Source: Plantago ovata
Lineage: Eukaryota; Streptophyta; Magnoliopsida; Lamiales; Plantaginaceae
Direction of reading: 5' to 3'
NCBI GenBank assembly: GCA_028274465.1
Contig: CM051457.1
Span: forward strand, 113,149,982 to 113,213,981
DNA length: 64,000 nucleotides
Made by a program: the position numbers and the translations under genes. Below are positions 10,902-21,469 of this stretch, in pieces. The number at the start of each line of letters is the position of its first letter. Position 1 is the first letter of the stretch. Under the pieces are notes generated by a model. It did not search any database. It worked only from the letters and a program-made list of their open reading frames with translations, and was not told the DNA's origin.

Positions 10902-11950
10902 TCATCTTCTCATGAGATTCCCCTCAAGATGAGAGTAAATGTTCCTTACTCCCATCTTGCTTGTGAAGAACTTTATCTTTTCTGAAGGTAGAGCTTTGGT
11001 CAACATGTTTGCAGGTTGTAGAGAGGTATGAATATGACATACTTCAATGATTCCTTGTTGAACCTTTTCTCTTATGAAATGTTGATCAATCTCTACATGC
11101 TTGGTCTTCTCGTGATGCACTGGATTCTTGGTGAGACTGATAGCTGGTTTGTTGTCACGATAGAGTTCAGTAGGAACCTTTTGTTCAAATCCAAAATCCT
11201 TCAATATGTAATGAATCCACATGATTTCACAAGTGGTGTGAGCTATTGCTCTATATTCTGACTCTGTTGAAAATCTACTAACCAATGTTTGTTTCTTGGT
11301 TCTCCAACTTATCAAGGACTTCCCTAAGAACACACAATATCCTGACAAAGATCTCTATGCATCCGGGTAATTATCATGATTTGAATCAGAGAATGCTGCA
11401 AGATTCATATTCTTTTCGGGTGATAACAATTAAAAGCCCTTGTCCTGGATTACCCTTTAAATATCTGATCACTCTAAGTGTTGTGTCTAGATGTTCTCTT
11501 GTTGGAGATTCCTTGTACTAGTTGAGAATGTTCACAAAATAACAAATATATATCTGGCCTAGTTAATGTAAGATAAATCTTCCTGTACAGTGTTGGATTT
11601 CTCAAGGCTTCACCTCCCTTTTGAGTTTTATGACCTTGTTCTTGTGGAATTATCAAAGGTTTGCATCCTAGTAAACCATTTTCTTTAATGATCTCAAGAG
11701 CATATTTCCTTTGACATAGATAGATTCCTTCACTTGATCTTAGAATCTCAATTCGTAAAAAATATTTAGGTTCCTCTACGTCTCTTACTTTAAAAGTTGC
11801 CTACAAATATCTCTTTGCTTTGTCACAAACTTACTTTGAATGTTGCCTAAGGATGCAGATTATTGTTCCAATATGTAATCTAAAGTTGTACTGATTTTTG
11901 TGGTATACTTTAAATTACAAATTTCATTTTTGTGATGTGTGTTTGTACTA
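10902..11950 (-). pseudogene. Copia RNase H and RT-end relic, copy A
   Basis: An open frame at 11348-10902 encodes a Ty1-copia RNase H: KSLISWRTKKQTLVSRFSTE, then ESEYRAIAHTTCEIMWI, LYRDNKPAISLTKNP, and HVEIDQHFIREKV with the usual acidic residues, ending ANMLTKALPSEKIKFF. Upstream (11349 to about 11950) the RT C-terminus is still recognisable in pieces but broken by stops and frame changes. Integrase, gag and a 5' LTR are missing. The family differs from copia elements 1 and 2. Copy B carries the same relic. Confidence 0.85.
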
Positions 11951-12144
11951 AATTTCATTTTTGTGGATTGCTATTTTCCCTCGTGTATACTTAGTGATTT
12001 CGTCACTCATCTTCTTATACACTCCCACTATTTCATAAGTTATTCATTTTGACTTTTCATTAACAATGTTTTTATTTAATTGTAAATTACTTTTAAACTA
12101 GAATGACAAAAAATTTAACAAAAATATATTATGATAATCAAGAC
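11951..12144. other. Truncated MITE-like end of copy A
   Basis: The sequence CTCCCACTATTTCATAAG and the AT-rich run after it resemble one arm of a Stowaway-type MITE, but no second arm follows. The match with copy B ends at 12144. The base pair AC is shared by both parents of the junction, as in end joining with microhomology. Confidence 0.4.
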
Positions 12145-13321
12145 GAATAATTATAATTAATTCCAAATCAATTATAATCCATCAATCACAATTAATTCTA
12201 AATTAATTGCGATTCCATCTTCAAGGATATTCGGATAAGCTGAATCACCACATAGTGTGACCCATAGGGCCTTATTGTATTAAGCAAGTCCTAGACTAGG
12301 CAATATGGAATTCCTAGACGGTTCTATTTGCAATATTAATACATGAGGACGTTTGAGAGGTTTCTCAAAGCAAACCCTTTCGTTGCGATGTCTGTTGCGC
12401 TCAACGCGGCGATGGTAACGTCCCTTCATCTGACTGACTCGAATGCATCTAGGATCGATGATGTGTCTATCCCAATAATACATCCACGGGCGTCTTCAGT
12501 GAGTTGCATGGTCAATCCAATATCTATTATGACTATCATAATAATATTGATACGCTGGCCAGCGGTTTAACCAATCACAACTATGAACGACTATGAGCAG
12601 TGCTCTCCTATGCTACACGTGAGAGATGAATCCTTCACAGAATCACTTATCACCCCCATTTGTATATAGCCATAATCCTGGTGTGTACCTTGTATCAACT
12701 GCTTATTCAGAGCTGACTCGGCGGGACCCCCAAGGATATGGGGTAACAAATGTGATGATAAAGTCCTGTAAGTCCAAAGGACGACTGGCATCACTTCGAC
12801 AACTTTCCGGTTCCCATAGACACATCAGTGTAGAGTATACATCGATGGGAGTTTCCGGTGGGTACTTCCATTGTTCGGTAATCACCCTTCGAACAACTAT
12901 GCGCAGTTATGGGAACGTTTCTTGATTGTCTAACAATCTGTTCCGTGGCCGTGGGATCGGCTCACACTTGCTCTAACAAGTATAACCTCCACGCATACTA
13001 GTCTCGTCTGGTTCATTCAGATCCCTACATCCGAGATGAACCTCGACTAGGGAGAGTTTGGGATAGATGATAACTCACATAGCTTCCACTATCTGTGTGA
13101 TCGGTCATCTATTCGAAGGGACATGTTTGATATCAATACATACAGGAATATAGATATGACATGATGTATGCCTGGTGTAATATAAATATGAAAGCGATAC
13201 TCAATAGTAAAACAAACAAACATATATTATATTACGTTGACCTGTGTAATAGTACATATATGCCCTTTATAAGGGTCATGTGCCCTTAATAAAGACTGTC
13301 TCTAGGACATATACACTATCA
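12145..13321 (-). repeat. 3' LTR of element 1, truncated (L1)
   Basis: It corresponds to positions of about 22398-23574 of the complete LTR, so about 930 bp are missing at the outer side. The inner end has the LTR terminus ACACTATCA (TGATAGTGT on the sense strand) at 13321. The polypurine tract follows directly. Confidence 0.92.
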
Positions 13322-13333
13322 ATCTCCCACTTG
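13322..13333 (-). promoter_or_regulatory. Polypurine tract of element 1
   Basis: On the sense strand the sequence AAGTGGGAGAT sits directly against the 3' LTR start TGATAG. This is the usual plus-strand primer of copia elements. Element 2 has the same tract at 41411-41422. Confidence 0.85.
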
Positions 13334-13341
13334 GACTAGAG

Positions 13342-13762
13342 TCAGTCACCTTTATGCTTAACGCCTAGCTTAACATAATGTCTTATGTGGGCATCCACTG
13401 ATAAGACCTTGGTGAAAGGATCTTCCACGTTGTCCGTGGTTGAGACACGTTCTATACTAACTTCTCCTCTATCAATAATCTCACGTATAACGTGATACTT
13501 TCTAAGTACATGTTTGTTCTTGTTTGTAGATCTAGGCTCCTTGGCTTGAGCGACGGCGCCCGTATTGTCACAATAAATCGTTATTGGACTAGGAGCAGGA
13601 ACAACCCTCAATTCCTTCAAGAACTCTGAAATCCAGACAACTTCTTTCGATGCTTCTGAAGCAGCAATGTACTCGGCTTCTGTGGCAGAGTCAGCAATCG
13701 TGGCTTGCTTAGAACTCTTCCAACAGACAGCTCCTCCATTCAGTTTGAATACGTATCATGTC
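13342..13762 (-). pseudogene. RNase H portion of element 1 pol
   Basis: It encodes the copia RNase H, with [20 protein letters not shown], the acidic residues in [10 protein letters not shown], then [17 protein letters not shown] and [13 protein letters not shown], ending LGVKHKGD. It is cut from the RT part by the solo LTR at 13763-16311, and reading resumes beyond the insertion in the order seen unbroken in element 2. Confidence 0.92.
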
Positions 13763-16311
13763 TGTAACACCCCGTTTTTTTAATTATTTATTTAATTATT
13801 ATTTTATTATTTTATTATTTTATTATTTTATTTTAATTAATTAATTATCAGAGTAAATTATTTATTCAATAATTATTTAATTAATTTCGCGTAAGCAAGT
13901 TCGTTTCGTTACGTTTGGATCGATCTGGAAGCCTGGACCGTTTTGACCTCTTTTTGGCCCATTATTGAGCCCAGTCAAAGGCCTGTTGACCGGCCCTTTT
14001 GACCAACCCTAACCCTAATCAGACTTGACTCCCTCCTCTTCCTTGCTGCCGTCATAATCGAATTAGAAGAAGAAAGAAAAGAAAGAAAGAAAGAGAGGAG
14101 AGGAAGAGAAAGAGAAGAGAACTCGCTGCTGCTGTTTCGCCGCCGCCGCCGCGCCGTTGGCCTCCCGTTCCGATCTGGCCGCACCGGTCCCGTTCGCGCC
14201 GTCGTCCGACCATTCCGCTTCGCGTACGCCGGCCGGTCTCATCTCTCCATCTGTTCCGATCCGCGAAGTACGCCGCCGCCGCACCGATTGGGACCACGTT
14301 TCGATCGAATCTCGTCCGATCCGATCGTTCCGTCACCGCGCCGCCACCCAAGCTCCGACACGACGCCGCCGCCAGCACCGTCCTGATTCTGCCCGTATCT
14401 GCTTCGGTTCACGTGCTCTGCCCCGGCTCCAATTTAGTCAGCCGTTCGCGACCCCAGCTCCGTTCAAATCTCGTTCCAACCATCATCATTGGCGCCCGCA
14501 CTCCGTCCGAATTCATTCGACCCGCTCCGATTCCGTTTTCAATTCCGGTAAGTTGAGTACAGCTTTCTGTTCTGCTCGTTTTTCTCCATCCTCGATTCAA
14601 ATCGCGATTCGGATTTCATTTTAATATTTCCCTCTTTTAAACTCACAGATTGCTGCTTCTCCGTTTACATTCGAAGGTAAACTCTGTTTTTCTCCCCATT
14701 TTGTTCTTACTTCTTCTTTCGGACATTTTTACCCCTGCTGCTGTTGACCTTGAAATTGAACCGGGACTTAGGAAAGTTTGGTTTTGTGTTGTGTTGTTGT
14801 TTGTGAACTGTTCGATCTTGACCTTACGAATGTTGACCGAATCTGGACAATTGACCTCGTTTATTGACTGACTTGGACTTTTTAATATTGATTTGGGAAC
14901 TTATGGACTGTTTTGGTTTGACTAGAACTTGTGAGGACTGTTTTGGGGTTTATGGAAAGATAAAGGACCTTTTTGCAATTTTACCTTTAACCGTAGTTGA
15001 CTGACAGAAAGCTATTCTCGTAAACCATTTTTTTTCTGTGAGGACTGATAAGTATGTTTGCAAACTTCTGGTTTTGGTTTGAACTTTCTGTTTTTGAAAA
15101 GGGTTCTTTCGCAATTTACCACTGAGGGTATTTTGGTAATTTCCAGAATTTGAAAACCGAAAGAGTTTCTGAAAATGTTTCAACTTAGTCTCTGTTTTGT
15201 AAGTTAGTATTGACATGACTTGCTAGCCTAGTTGGTTAGGTTCTTGCTTGACTAACTTAGAGGTCCCGAGTTCGAACCCCGTCTTTACCATTTCTTTTTC
15301 AAACCTTTCCTTCCGTCCGTTCGACTTCTAAAGTATGTTTAGTACTTTCTTGTTAGGTTCTCCGTTGTTCGATAACCCGTACATTACTCGTTGGAGATCT
15401 TTTGCTCGCAAGTTAAGGTGAGTGTTCACCCCTAAACCTATTATTTGCGAAAAACTGGAAGGCTATGTGACTGTTTGTACTTATTACTATCTACTGTTTA
15501 CTGTATGCTTCCGCGTAAAAGTATAAGTCCTAAGTATGACTTTTTGCATTTCCGTTTATTGCTACTCTGTTCTGGACTAACCTTTCTGCAGGAACACCTC
15601 TCGGTGTTAATTATCTGTATCTGTTCTGTTTCTGTGTGACCGGTCGATTAGGTTATGGTTAGGTAGGCTTGGGTAGTAGAGGACTATCGGGTTTGCTTGA
15701 TCGTGGCCTAGTCTATTCCCTTTTAGGCGTGAGGCAGAAGTCGCTGAGGTCTATTAGGGTCGTAGGATCTGTTTCCCCAAAGTACACGGGGGTTTATGTT
15801 TCTGTCCGGAGTTGTGCACCCTCTGGAGGGAGTTATAAGGGCATTCTGGGAGTAGGAGCAATAAGGCGGGCTGCACCAACGGTCTACAACCTATCTGTTC
15901 TGATATTCTGTTATATGTGATCTGTTCTGTTTGTTTGTTTTCTGAAAAGGATTTTGATTTCAAAACTGTTTACTTTCTGTTTTAACTTAGAACCTCACTG
16001 AGATCCTTTATCTCACACTCTCTTGTTTTCAAAATTCCTTCCTTCCAGATACTGCAGAGGATGTTCGCGAATAGGATTCCAGCGACTGAGAGAAGGGTCT
16101 GGGGTGTCACGGGTTTCTTTTCAAAATAAGAAGATAAACTTTTACTGTCTTCATTCGTTGTTTCGTTCGAACTTCAGTTGTCATTGGATATTGTATATTT
16201 CTGTTAGCGTCTAGGATTTTTTTGGCATTAATTGCCGGCTGTTGCTATTAAAGTTATTTTTGACTATCTTTTTCAAGAAATTATTTTGTTTTCAAAACCG
16301 GTACCGTTACA
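13763..16311 (+). mobile_element. Solo LTR (2.5 kb) inside element 1 pol
   Basis: The insert begins TGTAACACCCCG and ends CGGTACCGTTACA, with TG/CA termini. It is flanked by ATGTC and CTGTC, a five-base target duplication with one change; the uninterrupted site in element 2 reads TTGTC. No internal region or primer site is present, so this is an LTR left after recombination. TGTAACRCCCC starts are common in long-LTR Ty3-gypsy elements. A GC-rich segment (about 14120-14560) and a tRNA-like module (15223-15290) lie inside. Orientation is taken from the TGTAAC-CCCG start. Confidence 0.8.
15223..15290 (+). other. tRNA-like module inside the solo LTR
   Basis: TAGCCTAGTTGG (15223-15234) fits a pol III A box, and GAGTTCGAACCCC about 45 nt later fits a B box. 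A T-rich tract follows (TTTCTTTTTC). The cloverleaf is not complete enough for a tRNA gene. It is either a tRNA-derived fragment captured in the LTR or a short SINE head. Confidence 0.5.
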
Positions 16312-17460
16312 CTGTCTGTGACTTAAAGTCATCAGGATCTGATTCAAATCCAGCGTCGACATAACCAGACATCTTCAATTCTGGTTCTCCACCAAACACC
16401 AAGAACATATCCTTAGTCCGTCGAAGGTACATAAGAATGTTCTTTACAGTAGTCCAGTGAGGTACTCCTGGATTCTGTTGGTGTCGACAAGTGACACTAA
16501 GCGCATATGCCACATCTGGCCTTGTGCAATTCATTGCATACATTATAGACCCTACTGCCGAAGCATAGGGCACACAACTCATTGCCTTTCTTTCTTCATC
16601 AGTTTTAGGACTATCCTTAACTGATAGCACGATCCCATGCCTAGCTGGGAGAAAGCCTCTCTTTGAGTCGTCCATCTTATAACGCTTCAGTATTTTGTCG
16701 ATGTAGGTGGACTGTGTCAATCCCAACATCCTCTTGGATCTATCTCTATAGATCTTGATCCCTAGGATGTAGTTCGCTTCACCCAAGTCCTTCATTGAGA
16801 AGGTACTTGATAACCAAACTTTAGTCTCTTCTAGCATAGAGACATTGTTTCCCATGATCAGAATGTCATCAACATAAATGATCATGAAAACGACTCCCTT
16901 GTCGCTGTGCCTAGTGTAGACACAGGGATCTTCCACGCTTCTGATGAAGTCAAACGATTTGACAGCTTCATCAAAGCGAATATTCCAGCTCCTCGACGCT
17001 TGCTTTAGCCCATAGATGGATCTCTGTAATTTGCATACAGCAGTTGGCCTGGTTTTACTAATAAAACCTTCCGGCTGTACCATATAGACCTCTTCCTCAA
17101 GGTTGCCATTGAGGAAGACAGTCTTTACATCCATCTGGCAGATTTCATAATCGTAGTAGGCAGCTATCGCAAGTAGAATTCGAATAGACTTCAACTTTGC
17201 TACCGGTGAAAAGGTTTCATCGTAATCGATGCCATACCTTTGCGTGTAGCCTTTCGCCACAAGTCTAGCCTTGTGCGTTTGTACCTTGCCATCGGCATCT
17301 GTCTTTCGTTTAAAGACCCATTTGCACCCAATTGGTCTAACCCCTTGGGGCAAGTCTACCAAGCTCCAAACTTGGTTCAGGTACATGGAGTCTATTTCCA
17401 ATTCCATGGCCTCTTGTCATCTGTCTGAGTCAATATCATTTATTGCCTCTTTGTAGGTCT
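16312..17460 (-). pseudogene. Reverse transcriptase portion of element 1 pol
   Basis: It encodes the copia RT (RVT_2 type): [60 protein letters not shown] and the catalytic [14 protein letters not shown]. It is open from 17407 down to the solo LTR. Just upstream a Trp codon present in element 2 (DRWQEA) is TGA here. The following residues [11 protein letters not shown] are interrupted by the LTR insertion. Confidence 0.93.
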
Positions 17461-17611
17461 CGGGATCTTCCCGATCTGTTAAGCCAACATCAAGTTCACT
17501 GATGTCTTCAATCATAAGGCTTTGCTTCTGAGGTCCTTTTAGGATCCTCTTCGACCTACGGAGCTCGACTGGTGCTTCTGTCGGCGTTTCTGGTGCTTTT
17601 CTTTTCTGACT

Positions 17612-18666
17612 TCATGTTACACGAACATTATCAGTGGGCACTGATGCAGCTGGTCGCGTGCTTTGACCCTGTTCCCTAGCGGGAGGCTGCTCTTGTGCAA
17701 CTTGTTGCACAGGTTGGTTGACAACGGGGTCTATTGGTGTGGTTTCAACTGTTGATCTAATCACAGGACTCCCACTGACTATGACATGCCTAGCAAGTGT
17801 CATATCATTACCCTTGTCTGCTTCGAAAGCTCCCACTGAACTTGAGTCCAAATCAGAAGATTTAGAGAACTCATGTTCGCGCGTGTCAAAGTCTTGAATT
17901 TCTTCAAGTTCTATCATATCATCTAACCTCTCTTCTTCGAGGTATTCTGCTTCTAAAAACTTCACGTTTCTAGATACTATCACATTGTGATCTTCAGCAT
18001 GATAGAATTCATAGCCTCCGTCTGACGAGGATAGCCTATGAAATAAACTTTGACACCCTTGGCATCTAACTTATCAGTGAGCAACAATTTGACTATCGCA
18101 GGACAACCCCAAGGTCTAAGATAGCCCAGTGAGGGCTTCTTCCCTTTCCATAACTCATAAGGAGTTTTCTCCACTGATTTAGATGGTACACGGTTCAGAA
18201 TGTAGATTGCAGTTTGTAGCGCATATCCCCATAGATATTTTGGAAGAGTCGAGAATCCAATCATTGATCTCACCATGTCTAACAGGGTTCGATTCCTTCT
18301 CTCGGACACACCATTCAGCTGTGGTGTTCCAGGAGGAGTCCATTGCGATTGAATTCCATTCTCCTTCAAGTAGCCGATAAATTCTTCACTAAGGTATTCA
18401 CCTCCTCGATCTGATCGAAGAGTGACTATGCTTAGGTTCAATTCATTCTCGACTTCATTCCTAAACTCCTTGAATTTCTCAAAGGTCTCGGATTTATTCT
18501 TCATAAGATAAATATTTCCATACCTTGAGAAATCGTCAGTAAAGGTAACGAAGTAAGAATAACGTCCACGCGCTTGGACTTTGAAAGGTCCACATACATC
18601 AGTATGTATGAGCTCTAAGAAGCGAGTGGCACGAACACCTTGTCCAACAAAAGGTTTGTTCGTCAT
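17612..18666 (-). pseudogene. Integrase and linker portion of element 1 pol
   Basis: The integrase core has [25 protein letters not shown] and the Glu in [14 protein letters not shown], i.e. the D-D-E triad, followed by [21 protein letters not shown] one-base deletion near 18017 (CCTCCG against CCTCTCG in element 2) changes frame after YFIGYPRQT. The acidic linker (17983-17612) ends at a TGA where element 2 has CGA ([10 protein letters not shown]). Confidence 0.92.
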
Positions 18667-18702
18667 CTTACCCTTAACACATGATTCACATGTTCCATAT
18701 GA

Positions 18703-19368
18703 TTAGAAATCAAATGGTTCTAAGTAGTCCAACTTCCTTAGTCTTTGAATCCGTGTTTCATTGATATGGCCTAGCCGACAATGCCATAGATAAGATGGAT
18801 TATTCTTCCTACTTGAAGACGGTTGTTTGTTATGTATTTGAAATAACGGTAGACCACTTCGTAAAATATATAAACCATTCACTAATCGAGCTTTTCCATA
18901 ATACTGGTCATTCAACGAAAAATAACAAGTATTATTAGCAAAACGAAAGGAAAAACCCAAATTGTCCAACAATGGAATGGAAATAATATTTTTGACAATG
19001 GATGGAACAAAATAAACGTTATCAAGTTCTAAACATTGTCCTGATGGTAAATCTATCTTGCAGCGTCCAACACGTTTGGCTTCAACTGGATTGCCGTTCC
19101 CAACATGCAAGTCGATTTCACCTTGCTTGACTAGCCTGTGTTCAATTAGCCCCTGCACATTATTGCAAATGTGCGAGCCACAGGCTGTATCTAATACCCA
19201 ACTATTGGAGTCAAAAGTAGTCATGTTCATTTCAATAACAAACACACCTGAGCTAGAAGCCGTCGGCTTCCTAGCTTGATCTGTCTTCAGCTGAGGACAA
19301 TCATTCTTCCAATGGCCCTTGAGTTTGCAATAAAGACAAGTCTCCATCCTAAGTCGAAACTTAGCCAT
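18703..19368 (-). pseudogene. Gag zinc knuckle, protease and GAG-pre-integrase of element 1
   Basis: In order there is one CCHC knuckle (CLYCKLKGHWKNDC), a protease with SWVLDTACGSHICNN at the active-site position, and the GAG-pre-integrase motif LWHCRLGHINETRIQRL. The protease triad reads D-T-A rather than the usual D-[ST]-G, as in element 2. The frame ends at a TAA (18705-18703) after EPFDF, then continues in the same frame with [18 protein letters not shown] into integrase. Element 2 has the identical stop. Confidence 0.9.
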
Positions 19369-19536
19369 CTTGCGATTGCGTGCATCCTTGCCACCCTTGC
19401 TCCCTTTGGATCTACAATTGACCCTTAGAGACTCGTTGGCAATTGGTCTCTCGGCAATTGACTCTGTTGCTTTCCCGACTTTGGGATTCTGGATAGATTT
19501 CCACGATCAAGATGATGGAAGCCTTAGCTTCTATCT

Positions 19537-19983
19537 CTAAGCCAATCCAACAAGTTGGAAGAGAAAATCAATCAACGGCTTGACTTGTTCAGCCGACAGC
19601 TCTACTGTCTCAAGTCTTTGGATAAGCATGATCTTGATAGCTTCGAACCCTTCACACATCCTTGGAGTATCCAAGAATGAGGAGAGATATCTTACAATCT
19701 CATATGGTTCCTTGTCTCGACAAGGTCCAACCATATTGTCAGACTTAGCATTCAGCAACAGATTATTCACAAACTCGGCCCTTTCCACTGACATCTCATA
19801 ATAGCAATCATAGGTTGCATTAGTCAATTCAGTGGGAGGTGGAGGGATTGGTTCGTCTAACAAATACTCAACCTCATTGTGCCATAGCACCCTTCGTACC
19901 TCATGGATCCAATCCACGCAGTTTGGTTCTGTTAGCTTTTGCAACTCCAAGTTAGCAATAAGCTCGGAGGACAGTATGGCCAT
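19537..19983 (-). CDS. Gag N-terminal part of element 1
   Basis: A 148-codon frame from ATG 19983 begins MAILSSELIANLELQKLTEP, with CVDWIHEVRRVLWHNEVEYL as in copia gag (UBN2-like) proteins, and ends after QLVGLA. The leader and tRNA-Met primer site lie upstream and the zinc-knuckle region follows about 170 nt downstream in another frame, so the gag is split by a frame change. The matching segment of element 2 is more diverged (about 6 percent by eye) and broken. Confidence 0.8.
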   Translation of the reverse strand: MAILSSELIANLELQKLTEPNCVDWIHEVRRVLWHNEVEYLLDEPIPPPPTELTNATYDCYYEMSVERAEFVNNLLLNAKSDNMVGPCRDKEPYEIVRYLSSFLDTPRMCEGFEAIKIMLIQRLETVELSAEQVKPLIDFLFQLVGLA

Positions 19984-20540
19984 TTCTAAGGAGAAATACT
20001 ATGGAATGAAAATAATAAATCAACTATTGAAATACTATTTCTAAATACACAGTCAACATAACTAAACAACAAGGTCCTTTAGCTGTTTAGCTCCCACTAT
20101 TTTCACATATGATTTCCCCCAAAACAAACATACGGGTAATGTCCAACAAGTTACCGTAGTGGCCAAGATCCAAATCCATACTATGCTATACTCCAACGGG
20201 GGCTGGTCGCATAACATAATATGACCGGTAGGACTAAATCCAATTGCGCCACGCAACTCTTGGGTGTTAAATCTAATTTAACCAGACGCTCTACATGCTG
20301 CACCTATCGAGGTCGCTAGATACAACATGCAGTAAGTTATAACCATAGGCTTACTCTAATCTGACGAGCACTGCGAGTCTGCAAGACGAGGTCGCCAATA
20401 CAGGGAAACGCAATGAAAGTTCAGAATTAAAGCACCCCATGGAAAGCATCTCAGAAACACATACGTATACATATTTCTGCACTTATATTGGTTGGGGCTT
20501 GTAGCTTGAGGGTTGTTATCAGTCATCTACAAACAAATAA

Positions 20541-20708
20541 GGGCGCCGCCTACCCATCATGCATGAGCGGTCTACACGTAATGGATGCCGCCTATCCATT
20601 CTTGTTCTAAACGCGGTCAAGCACATAATGGGTGCCGCCTACCCATACATAAAAATATGCGGTCCGACATATAAGAGGGCGCCGCCTACCCTCGCATGCA
20701 TAGCGGTC
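20541..20708 (-). repeat. Four-hairpin tandem array in the element 1 leader
   Basis: Four units with a period of 42, 47 and 47 nt each contain the invariant heptamer GCCGCCT (20545, 20587, 20634, 20681), flanked by complementary arms. The arms differ: GGG/CCC, AATGGAT/ATCCATT, ATGGGT/ACCCAT and GAGGG/CCCTC. Each unit ends with GCGGTC (20567, 20613, 20659, 20703). On the RNA sense strand the loop is AGGCGGC and the linker GACCGC, so four loop bases (GCGG) can pair with the linker (CCGC). It lies between primer site and gag, where packaging, dimerisation or translation signals occur. Confidence 0.75.
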
Positions 20709-21246
20709 GAACGGAAAGTAAAATACGTGGTATTTAAACATGCATTGTCAAACAATAGCATATAGAGCAAACGAACAAGTTGTAGCCTATGTGGATGCCA
20801 AATGACTTCATAATTTCATTATGAAAATCATTATGAAAATTATAATCCCATACTTATAATCTCTATGAAAAATTTGAAAATTTGGACTAGATTGAAAAAA
20901 TCAAAAATTCTATTGACTAGGTAGCAATTTTCGAAAACCCAAAGGACTCAATTGTAATTCTCAAAAACCTCGGAGGTGTTAAATTCAAAATTTAAAAGTA
21001 GAAAGACTTATTTGTAATAAACAATAAATTTATAAATTACAAATAGGGCCCTCAACTTAATACTAATTAAATTTAACTCCTCTAGTTAACAATAATTACA
21101 ATTAAATCATATTTATATTCCAAATATAAAATTCAATCCTCAAAATTTCCAAAAATTCGATTTTGGGTCCAGCCCGAAAAATTAAATAAATATATATAAA
21201 ATATACAGGGACGGAATTCGATCCCGTCCCCATAGGGCGCCTGTGC

Positions 21247-21270
21247 CCGCAGGCGCCCGGGCGCCTGCGG
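21247..21270. repeat. 24-bp perfect GC palindrome in the element 1 leader
   Basis: A perfect inverted repeat centred on CCCGGG, with outer bases CCGCAGGCG and CGCCTGCGG. It lies about 190 nt downstream of the primer site on the sense strand and could act as an RNA dimerisation stem. Element 2 has a diverged GC-rich version near 46760-46820. Confidence 0.8.
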
Positions 21271-21457
21271 CACGCCTGCACCGGGAATATATATATATAT
21301 TTAAATAAATTTTTTTTTCTTTTTTTAAAAATATAAATTCGAAATTTATATAAAAACAAAACTTTTGAAAATCGAATTAATCATAGAATCAATTGCATCC
21401 ACATAAACTACAAAATCACATAACGTATATACGTATATACATAATCAATTAACCTGA

Positions 21458-21468
21458 CTCTGATACCA
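21458..21468 (-). promoter_or_regulatory. Primer binding site of element 1 (tRNA-Met initiator)
   Basis: The sense strand reads TGGTATCAGAG one base inside the 5' LTR end (TTCTTACA). This complements the 3' end of initiator tRNA-Met, the standard copia primer. It fixes the element's orientation as minus. Confidence 0.93.
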
Positions 21469-21469
21469 C

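Larger units (their letters stand above)
1..12144. repeat. Duplicated block, copy A (unit 1)
   Basis: This block matches 29286-38270 in the same orientation and order with only scattered differences by eye. The main length difference is the non-LTR element at about 5501-8632, present only here. The match stops after the shared AAGAC ending at 12144 (38270 in copy B), where copia element 1 begins in mid-LTR. Position 1 already matches 29286, so the true left end of the duplication may lie outside the window. Contained features in order are a CER1-like remnant, a MITE, the DUF6598 gene, a Harbinger-like element, a SINE and a copia relic. Confidence 0.96.

Noticed and set aside
12591..12925. Short reading frames recurring at 12.6, 22.9, 40.8 and 51.6 kb on both strands
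   Set aside because: They lie in the four copia LTR copies. Recurrence reflects the repeat, and the frames lack any domain or promoter of their own.
14157..14624. 155-codon Arg/Ser/Pro-rich frame, with an overlapping minus-strand frame
   Set aside because: It lies in the GC-rich part of a solo LTR. Its length follows from high GC, and both strands are open equally.
20541..20708. CRISPR-like array of GCCGCCT repeats
   Set aside because: The repeats are only seven bases with complementary arms, the genome is a plant nuclear one and the position is a retrotransposon leader.
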